DNA of 64,000 bases from positions 248,001 to 312,000 of the forward strand of contig WHVD01000099.1 in assembly GCA_015178975.1 (NCBI GenBank). The letters run 5' to 3'. This document shows, one piece after another, positions 12,867 to 23,900 of the stretch. The DNA is from Hysterangium stoloniferum. Its lineage: Eukaryota > Basidiomycota > Agaricomycetes > Hysterangiales > Hysterangiaceae. A program made the translations under genes and the position numbers. Each line of letters starts with the position of its first letter. Within the stretch, counting starts at the first letter, position 1. The notes below the pieces were generated by a model, which was given only the letters and a program-made list of their open reading frames with translations, did no database searches and was not told the DNA's origin.

Positions 12867-13198
12867 TACAATCCAGTCAGAAAATTAGCTTAGATTCCCC
12901 CCAGTAATCTAATATATTTTCCACTCTAAAACCCTACTCTTATCAGACTGCTCACACTAGTCGGAGCCCACGGGCTCCGGCACATCTATCTCTCTCGACT
13001 ATCTCGACTCACAACTCACGACCTCTGACCTATGACCTATGACCCACGACCCCCACTTGGACTCCCTGGGATTCCCGTCCGCCCGTTCGAAATTGGACAA
13101 CACAATCTAGTGAGGGCGCAGCCTATAAGCTGAAGCCATGTCCTACTGGATATCCCGCAGGTTTCTCACGAGACCTGCCCTGTGTGTGTATCCTAACA

Positions 13199-13400
13199 CT
13201 CAGCATCTGCATCATTGTTTGATTTGCTCACTCAGTCGCTCCATCTGCATGGGGCACCTGGAGACTATGCATTGTCAGTTCCTCGAAGCAAGGCCAGCAT
13301 AAATAGGTGAACCCCCCACTAGTTAGAGTAGTCTTTTTCGAATTGGAGCCTATTCCTACTCTGTTCATTCCTCTTCGTAGGTGAGAGACAATGTCGTACC
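13199..13400 (-). pseudogene. pol: Gypsy-F pol fragment upstream of the integrase tail
   Basis: Continues the minus-strand Gypsy-F relic across the solo LTR. Removing the LTR and one CTCAG copy joins an HADGATE/ANQTMMQ stretch to MLRQCIALNQ. This is the end of the integrase catalytic core (DGATERAN in relatives; the R is now TGA, a CGA to TGA change). Bases 13280-13380 also match 42370-42460, a piece of the plus-strand Gypsy-F copy. The junction with the plus-strand copy near 13400 is not sharp. Confidence 0.6.
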
Positions 13401-13990
13401 TGGAAACCCTCTTCAAATTGGCAAAGTTGAGTGTAGGGAACCAGAATTTACTGTCGCTCAAAGCATCATGAATGACCCTGAATGGTTAGGAAAAAAGCTC
13501 ACTGATGACTGTGAAGACCATGTTACAGTTGCCAGGATTATACAACAGTGTTGTTGTATGCATTTTTTATGAATTTAATCCATGGCAGCAGGAATGTGAC
13601 ACACAGAATGACACACAGAATGGTTTCAGGTATCTTTCGATGGTATGCATTGGGTGTATGAAATCGTGGATCACTTACAACCCCATTTATACATGGTGAT
13701 TACGAAACAAGCCCTCCTTAGTGGTGACTGGGAAATGGTGCAAGTGGTTAGCACTGCTATCCCAATGGCAGGGAGAACTACCCAATGGGAACCAGTGGAG
13801 GATGAGGACCCACCGAGGTCAGATGGAACTAGTCCAGCGCAGCATCTTCTCGAAGCCCTGGAGTACTTTCCATGGGAAGAAGCACTGCAGGAGGGGATTC
13901 ATCCTGAAGCCTGGTTTAGGGTACATACAGAAGAGTTGGTTAGGGTTAGGGTTTAGGGTTTAGGGCTACCAGGAGGAAAACATTAGGATC
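13400..13990 (+). pseudogene. gag: Gypsy-F gag remnant
   Basis: Short overlapping reading frames without a full gag. The readable stretch at 13645-13956 includes QHLLEALEYFPWEEALQEG and ends in an RVRV run encoded by telomere-like repeats. It lies directly upstream of an aspartic protease in the same orientation, which is the gag position. No zinc knuckle is visible. Assignment rests mainly on position. Confidence 0.5.
13938..13965 (+). repeat. short interstitial telomere-like array
   Basis: Two TTAGGG units followed by two TTTAGGG units. TTAGGG is the usual telomere repeat of filamentous fungi. The array lies between the Gypsy-F gag and protease remnants and could also be chance coding repeats (RVRV). 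Confidence 0.55.
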
Positions 13991-14059
13991 TAAAAGGAGT
14001 CAATTAAAGAATGGAGGTATTGAAACAGTCGAGCATACTTCAATGCAGCCCAAGGACTT

Positions 14060-16198
14060 TACACGGCGGCTGCCTAAACCAGTTGAAATTGAAGCATTCA
14101 TTAATGGATGACCGGTGAAAGCCCTAATTGATAGTGGGTGACTCACAGATTTTATGTCCATAATGTTGGTCGATCAGTTAGGAGTTATTAAGGACCCACT
14201 GCTCAAACCACTCACTGTGCAGTTGGCTGTTCATGGGTCGATATCTAAAATCAATTATTCAGCAACCACTCAGTTTGTGTACCAGAACATAAATTGTTCA
14301 TGTCGTTTTGATGTAGCCAACCTTGATTCTTATGATTTGATTTTAGGGACTCCATTTATTTTTCAACATGGTCTGATGCTTGGTTTGAATCCTACAAGAG
14401 TTAACATCAGGTCGGGCCAGCCACTACCGATGGAAGGGGATACCATCGAGACACTGGGGTCTGCCATTGCTGAAGTTTTCGAGGATGATCTTGATGGTTT
14501 AAAGGCCGAGTTGTGAGCCAAAGCAGCAGACTTAGACCCAGACACGGCAATGAGAGGGCTGCCTCCACTAAGGGCAGTGAATCATACCATTCCAATAATC
14601 AATGATGATAAAATCTATTCATGGCAGCCATCTAAATGTCCAGAAGCAATGAGGGATCTATGGCAGGAAAAGAAAACAGCATACCTGAGGAATGGGAGAT
14701 GGTGGGTAGCCACAGGTACAAATCCATGTCCTATGCTCGTCATACCTAAATCTCCAAAAGCTGATGGAAAACTGCAGATTCGCACAGTAGTGGATAAACG
14801 TGAGCAGAACGCTAACACATATAAGCTGACTACACCTTTGCCAGATATTGAAGCCATTCTGAGGAACATTGTGTGGCATAAGTATCGGAGTTTAATAGAT
14901 GGAAAGGATGCATATGAGCAGATTTGCGTGGTGCCAGAGCATGTCCATAGGACATTGTTTACCTCTCCTGACGGCACTATGGAAAGTTTAACCTTACAGA
15001 TTGGTGATTGCAATGGACCATCCACATACCAGACATTGATGAATCACCTATTTGCTCCTTACATTGGCATTTTCATGGATGTCTATCTGGACGATATAGT
15101 TGTTTATTCAGATTCTATTAGTGATCATGTGGAGCATTTATGTATGCACTGTGTTTAAGGTGCTCCAACAAGAGAAGCTATACCTGGCTGTCGACAAAAT
15201 GCACTTGTTTTCTCTGGAATTGTGAGTTCTAGGACATGTGGTAAACGATAAGGGATAAAAATGGACCCCCATAAGGTGGACTCAGTCATGAACTGGAAAA
15301 TTCCAACAAACAAGTTGCTTTTGGCTGGGTTTTTGGGGGCAGTGGGATACCTTGCAAACAACTGTGAAGGGGTCAGGATCCTGATGGCCATTCTGGCCAA
15401 TCAGAGAGGGGTCAATAGGCATGGAGGTGGGGTGCAACTGAGCAACATGCCTTTGAAGACATTAAGTGGATTGTTCAGTCTCATTGTGATAAGCATCAAA
15501 TTGTGTTAGATTACTCACCAGGCCATTCCACTATTAATTTGGTTACAGATGCTTGCTTAATGGGAGCAAGTGGCATCCTTAGCCAAAGGGAAAACTTTCG
15601 AAAAGCGGCTGTGGTGTCCTTTTGGTCTGGGAAATTCAACTCAGCTCAACAGAACTATCCTGTGCATGAACAGGAGCTCCTAGCCATTGTGAAATCATTG
15701 AAACAGTTTCAGCCATAGCTGTTGGGGGTAAAATTTCGGATTTGTACTGGCCATAAGGGCATAAAATTTATACTTACACAAAAAAGTTTGTCCCCAAGGC
15801 AGACACAGTGGCTAGACCTGCTCAATGAATATGATTTCGAGATCCACTATATCCCTGGCCAGTTGAACACATTGGCTGATGCATTGTCCTGCATTTACAG
15901 TGATGAACCACTTGGAACCATTCGGGTGGAAACTGAATACATAGGTGAGACCCCTGAGGTGGATGAGGAGGAGAGAGGAGTACCTTACAGGCCACAAGGA
16001 GACAGCCTTCACAGCATGTCAACACCATTATATACAGGGTTAGCAGCAGCAGTGTTAACAGACACAATCAGACAATCCAGCAGGCTTGCAACACGCCCAT
16101 GCCCCTCATATGCAACACTCGTGGGGTTGGGGACACAGGGCAAGAAACATAAGGAACAAGTGGGACAAGTGGTGGACAATGCAGATACAGAATGGGCC
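14060..16198 (+). pseudogene. pol: Gypsy-F pol: protease, RT, RNase H (plus-strand copy)
   Basis: The protease begins with VKALIDSG near 14115-14140, followed by an in-frame TGA, and its second half contains YDLILGTPFIFQHGL. RT at 14550-15158 has MLVIPKSPKADGKLQIRTVV, DGKDAYEQI, a GPSTYQ stretch and an intact active site YLDD (about 15085-15096). A frameshift follows. RNase H at 15503-15900 has VTDACLMGASGILS, HEQELLAIV and YIPGQLNTLADALS. Multiple stops and shifts make it a relic. The frame is cut at 16198 by LTR E and resumes at 40682 (AAASSLQEGPD) once E and one GGGCC copy are removed. Confidence 0.87.
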
Positions 16199-16802
16199 TG
16201 TAATGTATTAGCCTTATTTTAATACTATTTTCTGAAAAAGGAGTCCAATGCTCTATCAAAATGTGCAAATATTCAATTCACTGCAAGGTAAAATAATTTA
16301 AGTATTTGATATTAATCAGTGGCAGCCTTGGTAGACTTAGAACCCCTGAAGTCAAGAGTTTACTTGAATATATGCACCCTACTTCGGAAAGAAGGTTTTG
16401 AGAGCTGCTTGTGCAAGCTTGTTCTTTTTCTGTGACAACAACTATTAAAATAAGAATAAGAATTTACTGATTCCGAAGCTAGATTTAACTTCAATTCTAG
16501 CTAGTTTATATATATTTTATACTATTTATCAAACAGTAAACATATTTATAAACAGGTCAAAAGATTAGGTATAGAATAAAATACTATTTGGTTAATATAT
16601 GCTTTATTTACACTAACCTACAGTCTACTGTGATACTAATTTATCAGGATCTTAATGTAGTTGTAGGATCTTGCAAGGATATTCTCAGTATTTATTTATG
16701 CTCAAACACTTAAGATTTTATGTGAATATGCGTTACTGATTCACAATAAATGAGCAAATGGAACAGGGATTATTTGCAATGTAATAATCAGTCAAATTAC
16801 TC

Positions 16803-16884
16803 AACAAGAGGTGACTGAAGTCTAAAACTACAAATAACAAGATATGTAACAAGCAGTCAAATTACTCAACAAGAGGTGACTGTA
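16803..16884. repeat. LTR E tandem units (CAACAAGAGGTGAC), left block
   Basis: Two copies of an ATTACTCAACAAGAGGTGAC unit in this block. Two more are at 26822-26892 and one near 40048-40063. These positions are contiguous once the Gypsy insertions are removed. Other E copies show the same unit as AGCTCAACTAGAGGTGAC. Confidence 0.85.
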
Positions 16885-17660
16885 GTACACCCCCACACGC
16901 TACAAGCACCAATTGTCTGTTTATAGGATTTCCTGCCCAGACTCCATACATCAAGACTCGTTACGTTCGACCTCATTATGACACATGTCAGTCACCAGAC
17001 TTCCCCCAGACTCCATCTCTGTCTATGTCCATCTTCGTCCCACACACCAGTCACCGGTTCCCACTTAGAATCCCGTCACTGCTCTAATCGAGCCCCATTC
17101 CCATTTTAGTCAAATGACCTGTCACGATTTAGGACTCTGCTCCCACTCTGTTTCCCATTATGGGTTATGCTTTGTCACGATTCGGACTCCGCTCCATTCT
17201 GTCCAATTCCTAACACCAAACTTGGTGTTTACTATTCCCATTTTATGTTTTGTTAGTTTTGTTTCATCATTACTGGATTTGGTATGTTATTCACTCCACG
17301 GTCTATATAAACTGGCAGATGTTGTACATACAATCCAGTCAGAAAATTAGCTTAGATTCCCCCCAGTAATCTAATATATTTTCCACTCTAAAACCCTACT
17401 CTTATCAGACTGCTCACACTAGTCAGAGCCCATGGGCTCCGGCACATCTATCTCTCTCGACTATCTCGACTCACAACTCACGACCTCTGACCTACAACCT
17501 ACGACCCACGAACCCTGCCTGGACTCCCCGGGATTCCCGTCCACCCGTTCGAAATTGGACAACATGATCTAGCAAGGGTGCAGCCTATAAGCTGAAGCCA
17601 AGTCCTACCGGATATCCCGTGGGTTTCTCACGGGACCTGCCCTGTGTGTGTATCCTAACA
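16885..17660 (+). repeat. 5' LTR of Gypsy-2 (LTR-C), first 42 bp missing
   Basis: Aligns to the 3' LTR from its GTAC at 25994 onward and ends TATCCTAACA. The target duplication CTGTA abuts this truncated start. It retains a stretch of about 52 bp that the 3' LTR has lost between GTCACGATT direct repeats. The LTRs differ at many positions, so the insertion is not recent. Confidence 0.9.
17304..17347 (+). promoter_or_regulatory. LTR-C core promoter: TATA box and predicted transcript start
   Basis: TATATAA at 17304-17310. The 11-mer AGTCAGAAAAT at 17337-17347 begins 33 bp downstream of the TATA start, a normal distance to a transcription start. This 11-mer is the reverse complement of the primer-binding site just after the LTR. 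Both motifs recur in the other LTR-C copies, although the TATA box is altered at 63608-63614. The start site is inferred. Confidence 0.7.
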
Positions 17661-17662
17661 GT

Positions 17663-17673
17663 ATTTTCTGACT
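17663..17673 (+). other. self-complementary primer-binding site of Gypsy-2
   Basis: ATTTTCTGACT, two bases after the 5' LTR, is the exact reverse complement of AGTCAGAAAAT at the predicted mRNA start (17337-17347). Tf1 of fission yeast and sushi-type chromoviruses prime minus-strand synthesis from the first 11 nt of their own mRNA. The length and position here fit that mechanism. No TGG-starting tRNA site is seen. Confidence 0.75.
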
Positions 17674-17696
17674 AATACTCGCAGATTGTTTTCATT

Positions 17697-19256
17697 ATGC
17701 CACCAAGAAGAAATACACGCACACAGGCATCATTACCTGGACTGTCGACTCTTCATTCCCCATTAACTCTGTATACCAGCCAGATGCTTGCAAACCAGTC
17801 GGAACCCATGGAAGAAGCCCGTATTGAAGAAGTCCTGGAAAACCAGGATGAATCTGAGCACGAGGAAGAATCTGTGGCCCCTGACAAGGGCAAAGGTGTC
17901 GAACGTCCTCCACCTAGTCAACAACCGCACATGGAGGATCCTACTTCTGAATGTTTAGCAGGCACTATAGATAAATTTATGATGCACCTGCTTGAAGAAT
18001 GAAAGAAAAAGGAACAAGAACCTCCACGGTCAAAAGTCAATGCTCTGGAACCCTTCACGGGTTCCAACCCAAACAAGCTCTCTACTTTCCTCATGCAATG
18101 TCACTTCAATTTCCACGATCGTGCCGCTGCTTTCTCCATGGACTCATGAAAAGTCAACTACGCACTTTCATATTTGTCGGGATCTGCGTTGAAATGGTTC
18201 GAACTGGCTTTTAGCGGGATTTCCAAGGAAGAGCCACTTTGGCTTGAAGATTGGGATGCTTTTGTTGAGGAGCTTGAAACCCACTTTGGCCCGTATGACC
18301 CGACTGGAGAAGCTGAGAATAGTCTCACAAATCTTCGTATGAAGGACACGCAGCACATCACGGACTACATCGTCCAATTCAATAATCTTGCAGCTCGTTG
18401 TCAGTGGGGCGATCCCGCTCTCCGCCACCAATTCTATGCCAGTCTGCCGTCCCGCCTTAAAGACAAAGTCTCGAAAGGAGAAGATGGCAAGCCAAAAACC
18501 CTGTCCCGTATGCACCTCAAGGCTCAAAATGCAGATACACATTATTGGGAACATCACATGGAAGTTGCCCACAAGACCTCCGTGGACAAAGTGAACAAGT
18601 CCACGGCCAATAAAAACAACAACAACAACTCGTCAACCAGCAACTCCACGCAATCCGACAAGAAGAACGATAAGAAGTCTTCAAACAACAACAACAACAA
18701 GGACAAGGACAACAACAAGGACAAGGACAACAACAAGGACAAGGACAACAACAAGGACAAGGACAACAACAAGGACAAGGACAACAACAAGGACAAGGAC
18801 AACAACAAGGACAAGGACAACAACAAGGACAAGGACAACAACAAGGACAAGGACAACAACAAGGACAAGGACAACAACAAGGACAAGGACAACAACAAGG
18901 ACAAGGACAACAACAAGGACAAGGACAACAACAAGGACAAGGACAACAACAAGGACAAGGACAACAACAAGGACAAGGACAACAACAAGGACAAGGACAA
19001 CAACAAGGGTCAACAGTCTGGCAAGCAAGCCGGAAAACCCAACCTCTCAGGCAAACTCGGACCTGATGGCAAATTGACCCCACAAGAAAGACAACGTCAT
19101 ATGGACAACAACCTCTGTCTATTGTGCGGGAAACCTGGTCATCGAGTCCCGGAATGTCCGCTGGCAAAAGCAAACTCTTCTAAGGGTCGAACAGCCAAGG
19201 CCTCCATGGAAACCCCGTCGAAGGACAAACTGGCTTCCGACTCAAGAAAAGAGTAA
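17697..19256 (+). pseudogene. gag: Gypsy-2 Gag with CCHC zinc knuckle
   Basis: One frame from the ATG at 17697 to the TAA at 19254-19256 (520 codons), broken by two TGA codons at 18000-18002 and about 18147-18149. The capsid-like core includes ALEPFTGSNPNKLSTFLMQC, ALKWFELAF, FVEELETHFGP and LKDKVS. A 17-unit KDKDNN repeat follows. The zinc knuckle CLLCGKPGHRVPEC (CX2CX4HX4C) lies at about 19116-19157. Gag coats genomic RNA in virus-like particles. The pol frame downstream is shifted by -1 near the gag stop, which may be a programmed shift or a simple indel. Confidence 0.9.
18699..19004 (+). repeat. 17 perfect 18-bp repeats in gag
   Basis: The unit AAGGACAAGGACAACAAC occurs 17 times with no visible variant and encodes KDKDNN. 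Such homogeneity inside an otherwise mutated ORF suggests recent expansion. Its length, a multiple of three without stops, produces long spurious antisense frames. Confidence 0.97.
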
Positions 19257-19373
19257 GCAACCCCACGGACTCCATGCAGGTTGGGGGTTGTGTTGCCTCT
19301 CCATGCATTCAAGAGTTTACCTGTCTCAATGCATCTGCTCTTTCACATTCTGATTCATTTTTCGTTAAACTTA

Positions 19374-20960
19374 CAGTGACTCAAAAAAGCGTCTGGATGT
19401 TTGGTGAAATTGGAAAGATGGGTTTGCAGCTCCAGAAATAAAATAGATACAATTCTGAATAAATCAGAGGTAAGAGGTATACATCTGACCTACATGATGA
19501 CATAAGCATGACATCATAGCTTTCCTTATCAGGGAAGTAGGAAATGAACAATGGACATGGTGCATCTGGACATTTTTTTTGCTCTGTCAACTGATACATG
19601 AAACTCAACTAAGGTTCATATAACTGTGGGAATTTCTGGTTAGGTTCAACAATGTCATGTGACCACATGTTTGAATAACACATTTACATGAACCTTTGCC
19701 TCAATTCACCCCCCCACCACATGATGAAGAAGCACTACTGAAACAAGGCTCTCTGTCATTTCTCTTCTCCAGGAGGGTCACTCCTGCAGAACAATTGCTT
19801 CTAAACTTCATATTGGGCACTCTACAGTATCAGAAATTCACTCCCAACTCCCTGGTCCACTTCCAACACCTTCCAGAGGTTGTCCTCCCAAACTCTCCCC
19901 CAGGGATCATCACCACCTGGCTCATTCTATCACCTCTGGACAGGTTGATAATGCCTCCCAAGCCAAGTCCCACCTCTCCCTCAATGTCTGCACACAGACA
20001 ATTAGAAATGCATTGAAGAAAGAGAATTTGAAGACTGTGGTGACAGCCAAAAGACCTCTTCTTGCCTGTCAACACATCAAGGCTCGATATGAGTTTGTTA
20101 TCAAGTACCAGCATTGGACTGAGGAGGACTGGTTTAGGGTTATCTTCTCAGATGAGACCAAAATCAATCATTTGGGCTCTGATGGGAGGTTGTGGGTATG
20201 GAAAAGACCAGGTTCTGCACTCACTCAGCAGCATATGTATCAATGGAACTACCAAATTTGGAGGGGGGAGTCTAATGATTTGGGGATGTATGACAGCACA
20301 TGGTGTGGGGTACATGTGCAAGATAGATGGGAGGATGGATGGGGAGATGTACAAGGACATATTGGAGGACTATATCTTCAAAACAGTGGAGTATTATGGG
20401 ATGGACAGGGAAAGGTTTGTCTTCCAGCAGGACAATGACCCTAAACACACTTGCAAGTTGGCCAAGGATTGGTTCAAGGACCATCAGGTGGAGGTTTTAG
20501 ACTGGCCTGCACAGTCTACAGACCTGAATCCAATAGAACACTTATGGTGGGAGTTGAAGAGAAGGCTTGGAACATACTCTGAGGCACCCAAGAGCATATT
20601 GGAGCTCTGGGAGAGAGTGGAGGTGGAATGGGAGGGTATTCCAAGGGAGAAATGCCTTGAATTGATCAAGAGCATGCCTAGAAGGGTTGCTGCAGTACTA
20701 AAGGCCAAGGGGGGGTACACTAAATACTGAAACTAGTAATTAATTACAAGAGCAAAAAAAGTGTCCAGATGCACCATGTCCATTATTAATTTCCTACTTT
20801 CCTGATAAGGAAAGCTATGATGTCATGCTTATGTCATCATGTAGGTCAGATGTATACCTCTTACCTCTGATTTATTCAGAATTCTATCTATTTTATTTCT
20901 GGAGCTGTAAACCCATCTTTCCAATTTCACCAAACATCCGGATGCTTTTTTGGGTCACTG
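19374..20960 (+). mobile_element. Tc1-like DNA transposon number 2, in Gypsy-2
   Basis: 1587 bp flanked by TA (19372-19373 and 20961-20962), with ends CAGTGACTC and GGGTCACTG. Terminal repeats are about 210 bp. Removing it joins the upstream protease-leader frame (about 19257-19372, ending SDSFFVKL) to MSNMIPKSIFSALIDSG. The terminal motif recurs in inverted orientation about 190 bp inward on both sides (19563-19584 and about 20751-20772). Confidence 0.95.
19740..20730 (+). pseudogene. Tc1-like transposase, one frameshift
   Basis: Nearly complete DDE transposase. The N-terminal HTH reads ETRLSVISLLQEGHSCRTIA from 19740 and a second HTH lies before 20013. The catalytic core has FSDETKINHLGSDG (20140-20185), then FVFQQDNDPKHT and STDLNPIEHLW (about 20421-20550), giving the D, D and E. 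It ends MPRRVAAVLKAKGGYTKY. A single frame change near 20255 separates the two halves. No start codon lies in frame with 19740, and ATGATGAAG just upstream is out of frame by one, so the start is uncertain. Confidence 0.9.
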
Positions 20961-20961
20961 T

Positions 20962-23900
20962 ATGTCTAATATGATTCCGAAATCCATTTTTTCAGCTCTC
21001 ATAGATTCCGGCTCGACTCATTGTTTTTTAGATACAAAATTCATGCAAAAAAATTCTTTGTCAACTTATTCGATAAATCCCGTCGGTCTCTGCCTCTTCG
21101 ATGGCACAAGTAATTCAATTGTTACCCAAGCTTGTGATTTACCCATCAGTTTCCCATGTGGAACATCTCAATTGGTCACTTTCTATGTGACCCAGTTAGA
21201 CTCTAGTTGCTCGGTGGTCCTAGGACATAACTGGCTTACCCGCTACAATCCATTGATTGACTGGATACCTAACAGTATAACATTCTGGACTCCCGTGGCA
21301 GCCGAGGAAACTGCGCCTGTCTTGGCCTCCACGGCACCCATGGCCTTCCCAGCACCTGCAGTCTCGAGGACTCCTGTGATCCCTACGGCACCTATAGCTT
21401 CCCCGGAACCCACGGCACCTCCGTCCATTTCTCTGATTAATGCTGCAGCTTTTATTAGGGCTTCAAAAATGGATGGGTCCCAGGCGTTCACTATCAATTT
21501 AAAAATTGATGAAGCAACTGGATGTTTTTCAACCCCGGTATCTGAATCTGAGCAAGCTGCTGACCTAGAAGGCATCCTGGAGAAATATCATGACTTTGCA
21601 GATGTTTTTAGCAAGTGGAAAGCTGACCAGCTTCTGCCTCACAGAGACTACGATTTAAAAATTGATCTTGAAGATGGCGCCCAGCCACCCCTAGGACATA
21701 TTTACCCACTCTCGTCCACAGAACTTTCCACAATCCACAATTTCCTGGATAAACATTTGTCCATAGGTTTTATTCAACCCTCAAAGTCTCCTTTTGGAGC
21801 ACCTGTTCTGTTTGTCAGAAAAAAGGATGGATCCCTTAGACTATGTGTTGATTTCAGAGGCCTCAATGCTGTCACCAAAAAGGATAAATATCCACTCCCA
21901 CTTATATCTGATCTGCTCGATGCTCCACTGAATGCCCAGATTTACACCAAAATAGATCTCAAGCATGCCTATCATTTGGTCTGGATCGCCATGGGCGATG
22001 AATGGAAAACCACTTTTAGAACCCGTTATGGGGCCTTTGAGTGGTTGGTGATCCCCTTTGGACTCACCAATGCTCCTTCTGTTTTTCAGCATTTTATCAA
22101 TGACATTTTCTCCAACATGCTCGATGTATGTGTCATTGTTTACTTGGACAACATTCTTATCTACTCCGAGAATCCCGCAGAATACGACAAACAAGTCTGT
22201 GAAGTTCTCCAGAGACTTAGAAAACATGGTTTATTCATGAATGGTAAAAAATGTACTTTTGACACGGACCCCATGGAATACCTGGGTTTCATGATGGGAC
22301 CCGACAGACTCCGCATGGACGAAACTAAAGTGCAAGTCATTAAAGATTGGCCTGAACCCCGAAAAGTTAAAGATATACAATCCTTCCTCGGCTTTGCCAA
22401 TTTTTACAGATGGTTTATCTGTGGATATTCTGACATCACAGTACCCCTTACCTGTCTTACGCGTAAGGGTACTCCGTGGAATTTCAATGATAAGTGTCAA
22501 AAAGCTTTCAATCTTTTAAAAAATTCTTTTTCTACAGCTCCTATCCTGTCGCATTGGAAACCAGACTTCCCGCTCATTGTTGAAACGGATGCCTCGGATT
22601 ATGCACTTGGAGCCATTCTGTCTATCCAGGACTCTGACAGAGAAGTCCACCCCATGGCTTTTCTGTCCCGGACTTTTACCGGAGCAGAGCTCAACTATGA
22701 CGTTCATGATAAAGAACTTCTGGCAATCTTTTCAGCTTTCAAAGCGTGGCGACACTATTTGGAAGGTTCAGGAGCTCCTATTGATGTTGTAACAGATCAC
22801 AAAAACCTTGAATACTTTTCTACCACGAAAATTTTGACCCACCAGCAGGCCCGCTGGTCTGAATATCTATCTGCTTTCAACATGATTATCTGTTTTCGAC
22901 CCGGCCATCTCGGCAGCAAACCTGACACTTTAACTAGACAATGGGATGTCTATCCTAAAGAGGGGAGCAACAACTATGCAACGGTAAATCTGCACAACCT
23001 GAAACCTATTTTCATGAATCAACAACTTACTGCATCAGTCCATGCAACTTTCCTCATCAATCCCATTGTCTGTGGAATTATCATTATGGATATCGAGAAG
23101 TTACATCAAGATATTCTATTGGCAATTCCACTAGACCCGATTACTAAAGCTCACCTTGACAATCCCATGGACCCCAATCAACCTCGGTGGTCTCTTGATC
23201 AGCATGGTTTCATTAGACTTGACGATAGGATCTATGTGCTGGACTCCGACGGCCTCCACCTCAGGATCCTTCAATACAAACCACTCTCAGGACATTTCAG
23301 GTACAACAAGACTCTATCCTTAATAAGAAGATAATATACTTGGCCTGGACTCTGTGGATTCATTAAGCACTATTGTAAATCTTGCACTACTTGTCCCCAC
23401 TCGAAATCTCAGCGACACAAGCCATACAGCCTTTTGAAACAACTCCCGGTACCGGAACACCCGTGGAATTCTATCTCTATGGATTTCATTGAACACCTAC
23501 CGGATTCCGAAGGCTTTTCTGCCATTCTAGTCATTGTTGACAGATTCTCAAAACAAGGTATATTCATCCCTACTTATGATACAATTACGTCTGTGCAGTT
23601 AGCGGAACTTTTCATTATCCATGTATTTTCCAAGCATGGAGTTCTGTCCCACATGACTTCCGATAGAGGATCAGAGTTCGTGTCTCACTTCTTTAGATCC
23701 CTCGGAAAATCCTTGGACATGACATTACATTTCACGTCCGGACATCACCTGGAAGGCGACGGACAGACCAAATGTGTCAATCAGACATTGGAACAATACC
23801 TCTGTGTATATTGCAATTACCAACAGGACAATTGGAAATCCTTGTTACCACTTGCAGAGTTTGCTTACAACAATGCACCCTTGGCCACTACTGGCATTTC

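Larger units (their letters stand above)
10781..13198 (+). mobile_element. solo LTR-C number 1, interrupted by a Tc1-like element
   Basis: LTR-C sequence begins about 10785 (GGTTACGACC, normally TGTTACGACC) and ends GTATCCTAACA at 13198. CTCAG flanks it at 10776-10780 and 13199-13203. The shared flank may extend to CTCAGCAT and the left end is slightly altered. The LTR holds a Tc1-like element at 11275-12866 inserted in its TACATACAATCC stretch. Its TATATAA box lies just before that insertion (about 11238-11244). No internal region is present, so it is a solo LTR. Confidence 0.88.

Noticed and set aside
18517..19173. Long antisense frames rich in CCPCCC, LLLSLS or VVLVLV
   Set aside because: They are shadows of the 18-bp repeat, whose unit length is a multiple of three and has no stop in these antisense frames. 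Composition is unlike any protein and no motif lies outside the array.
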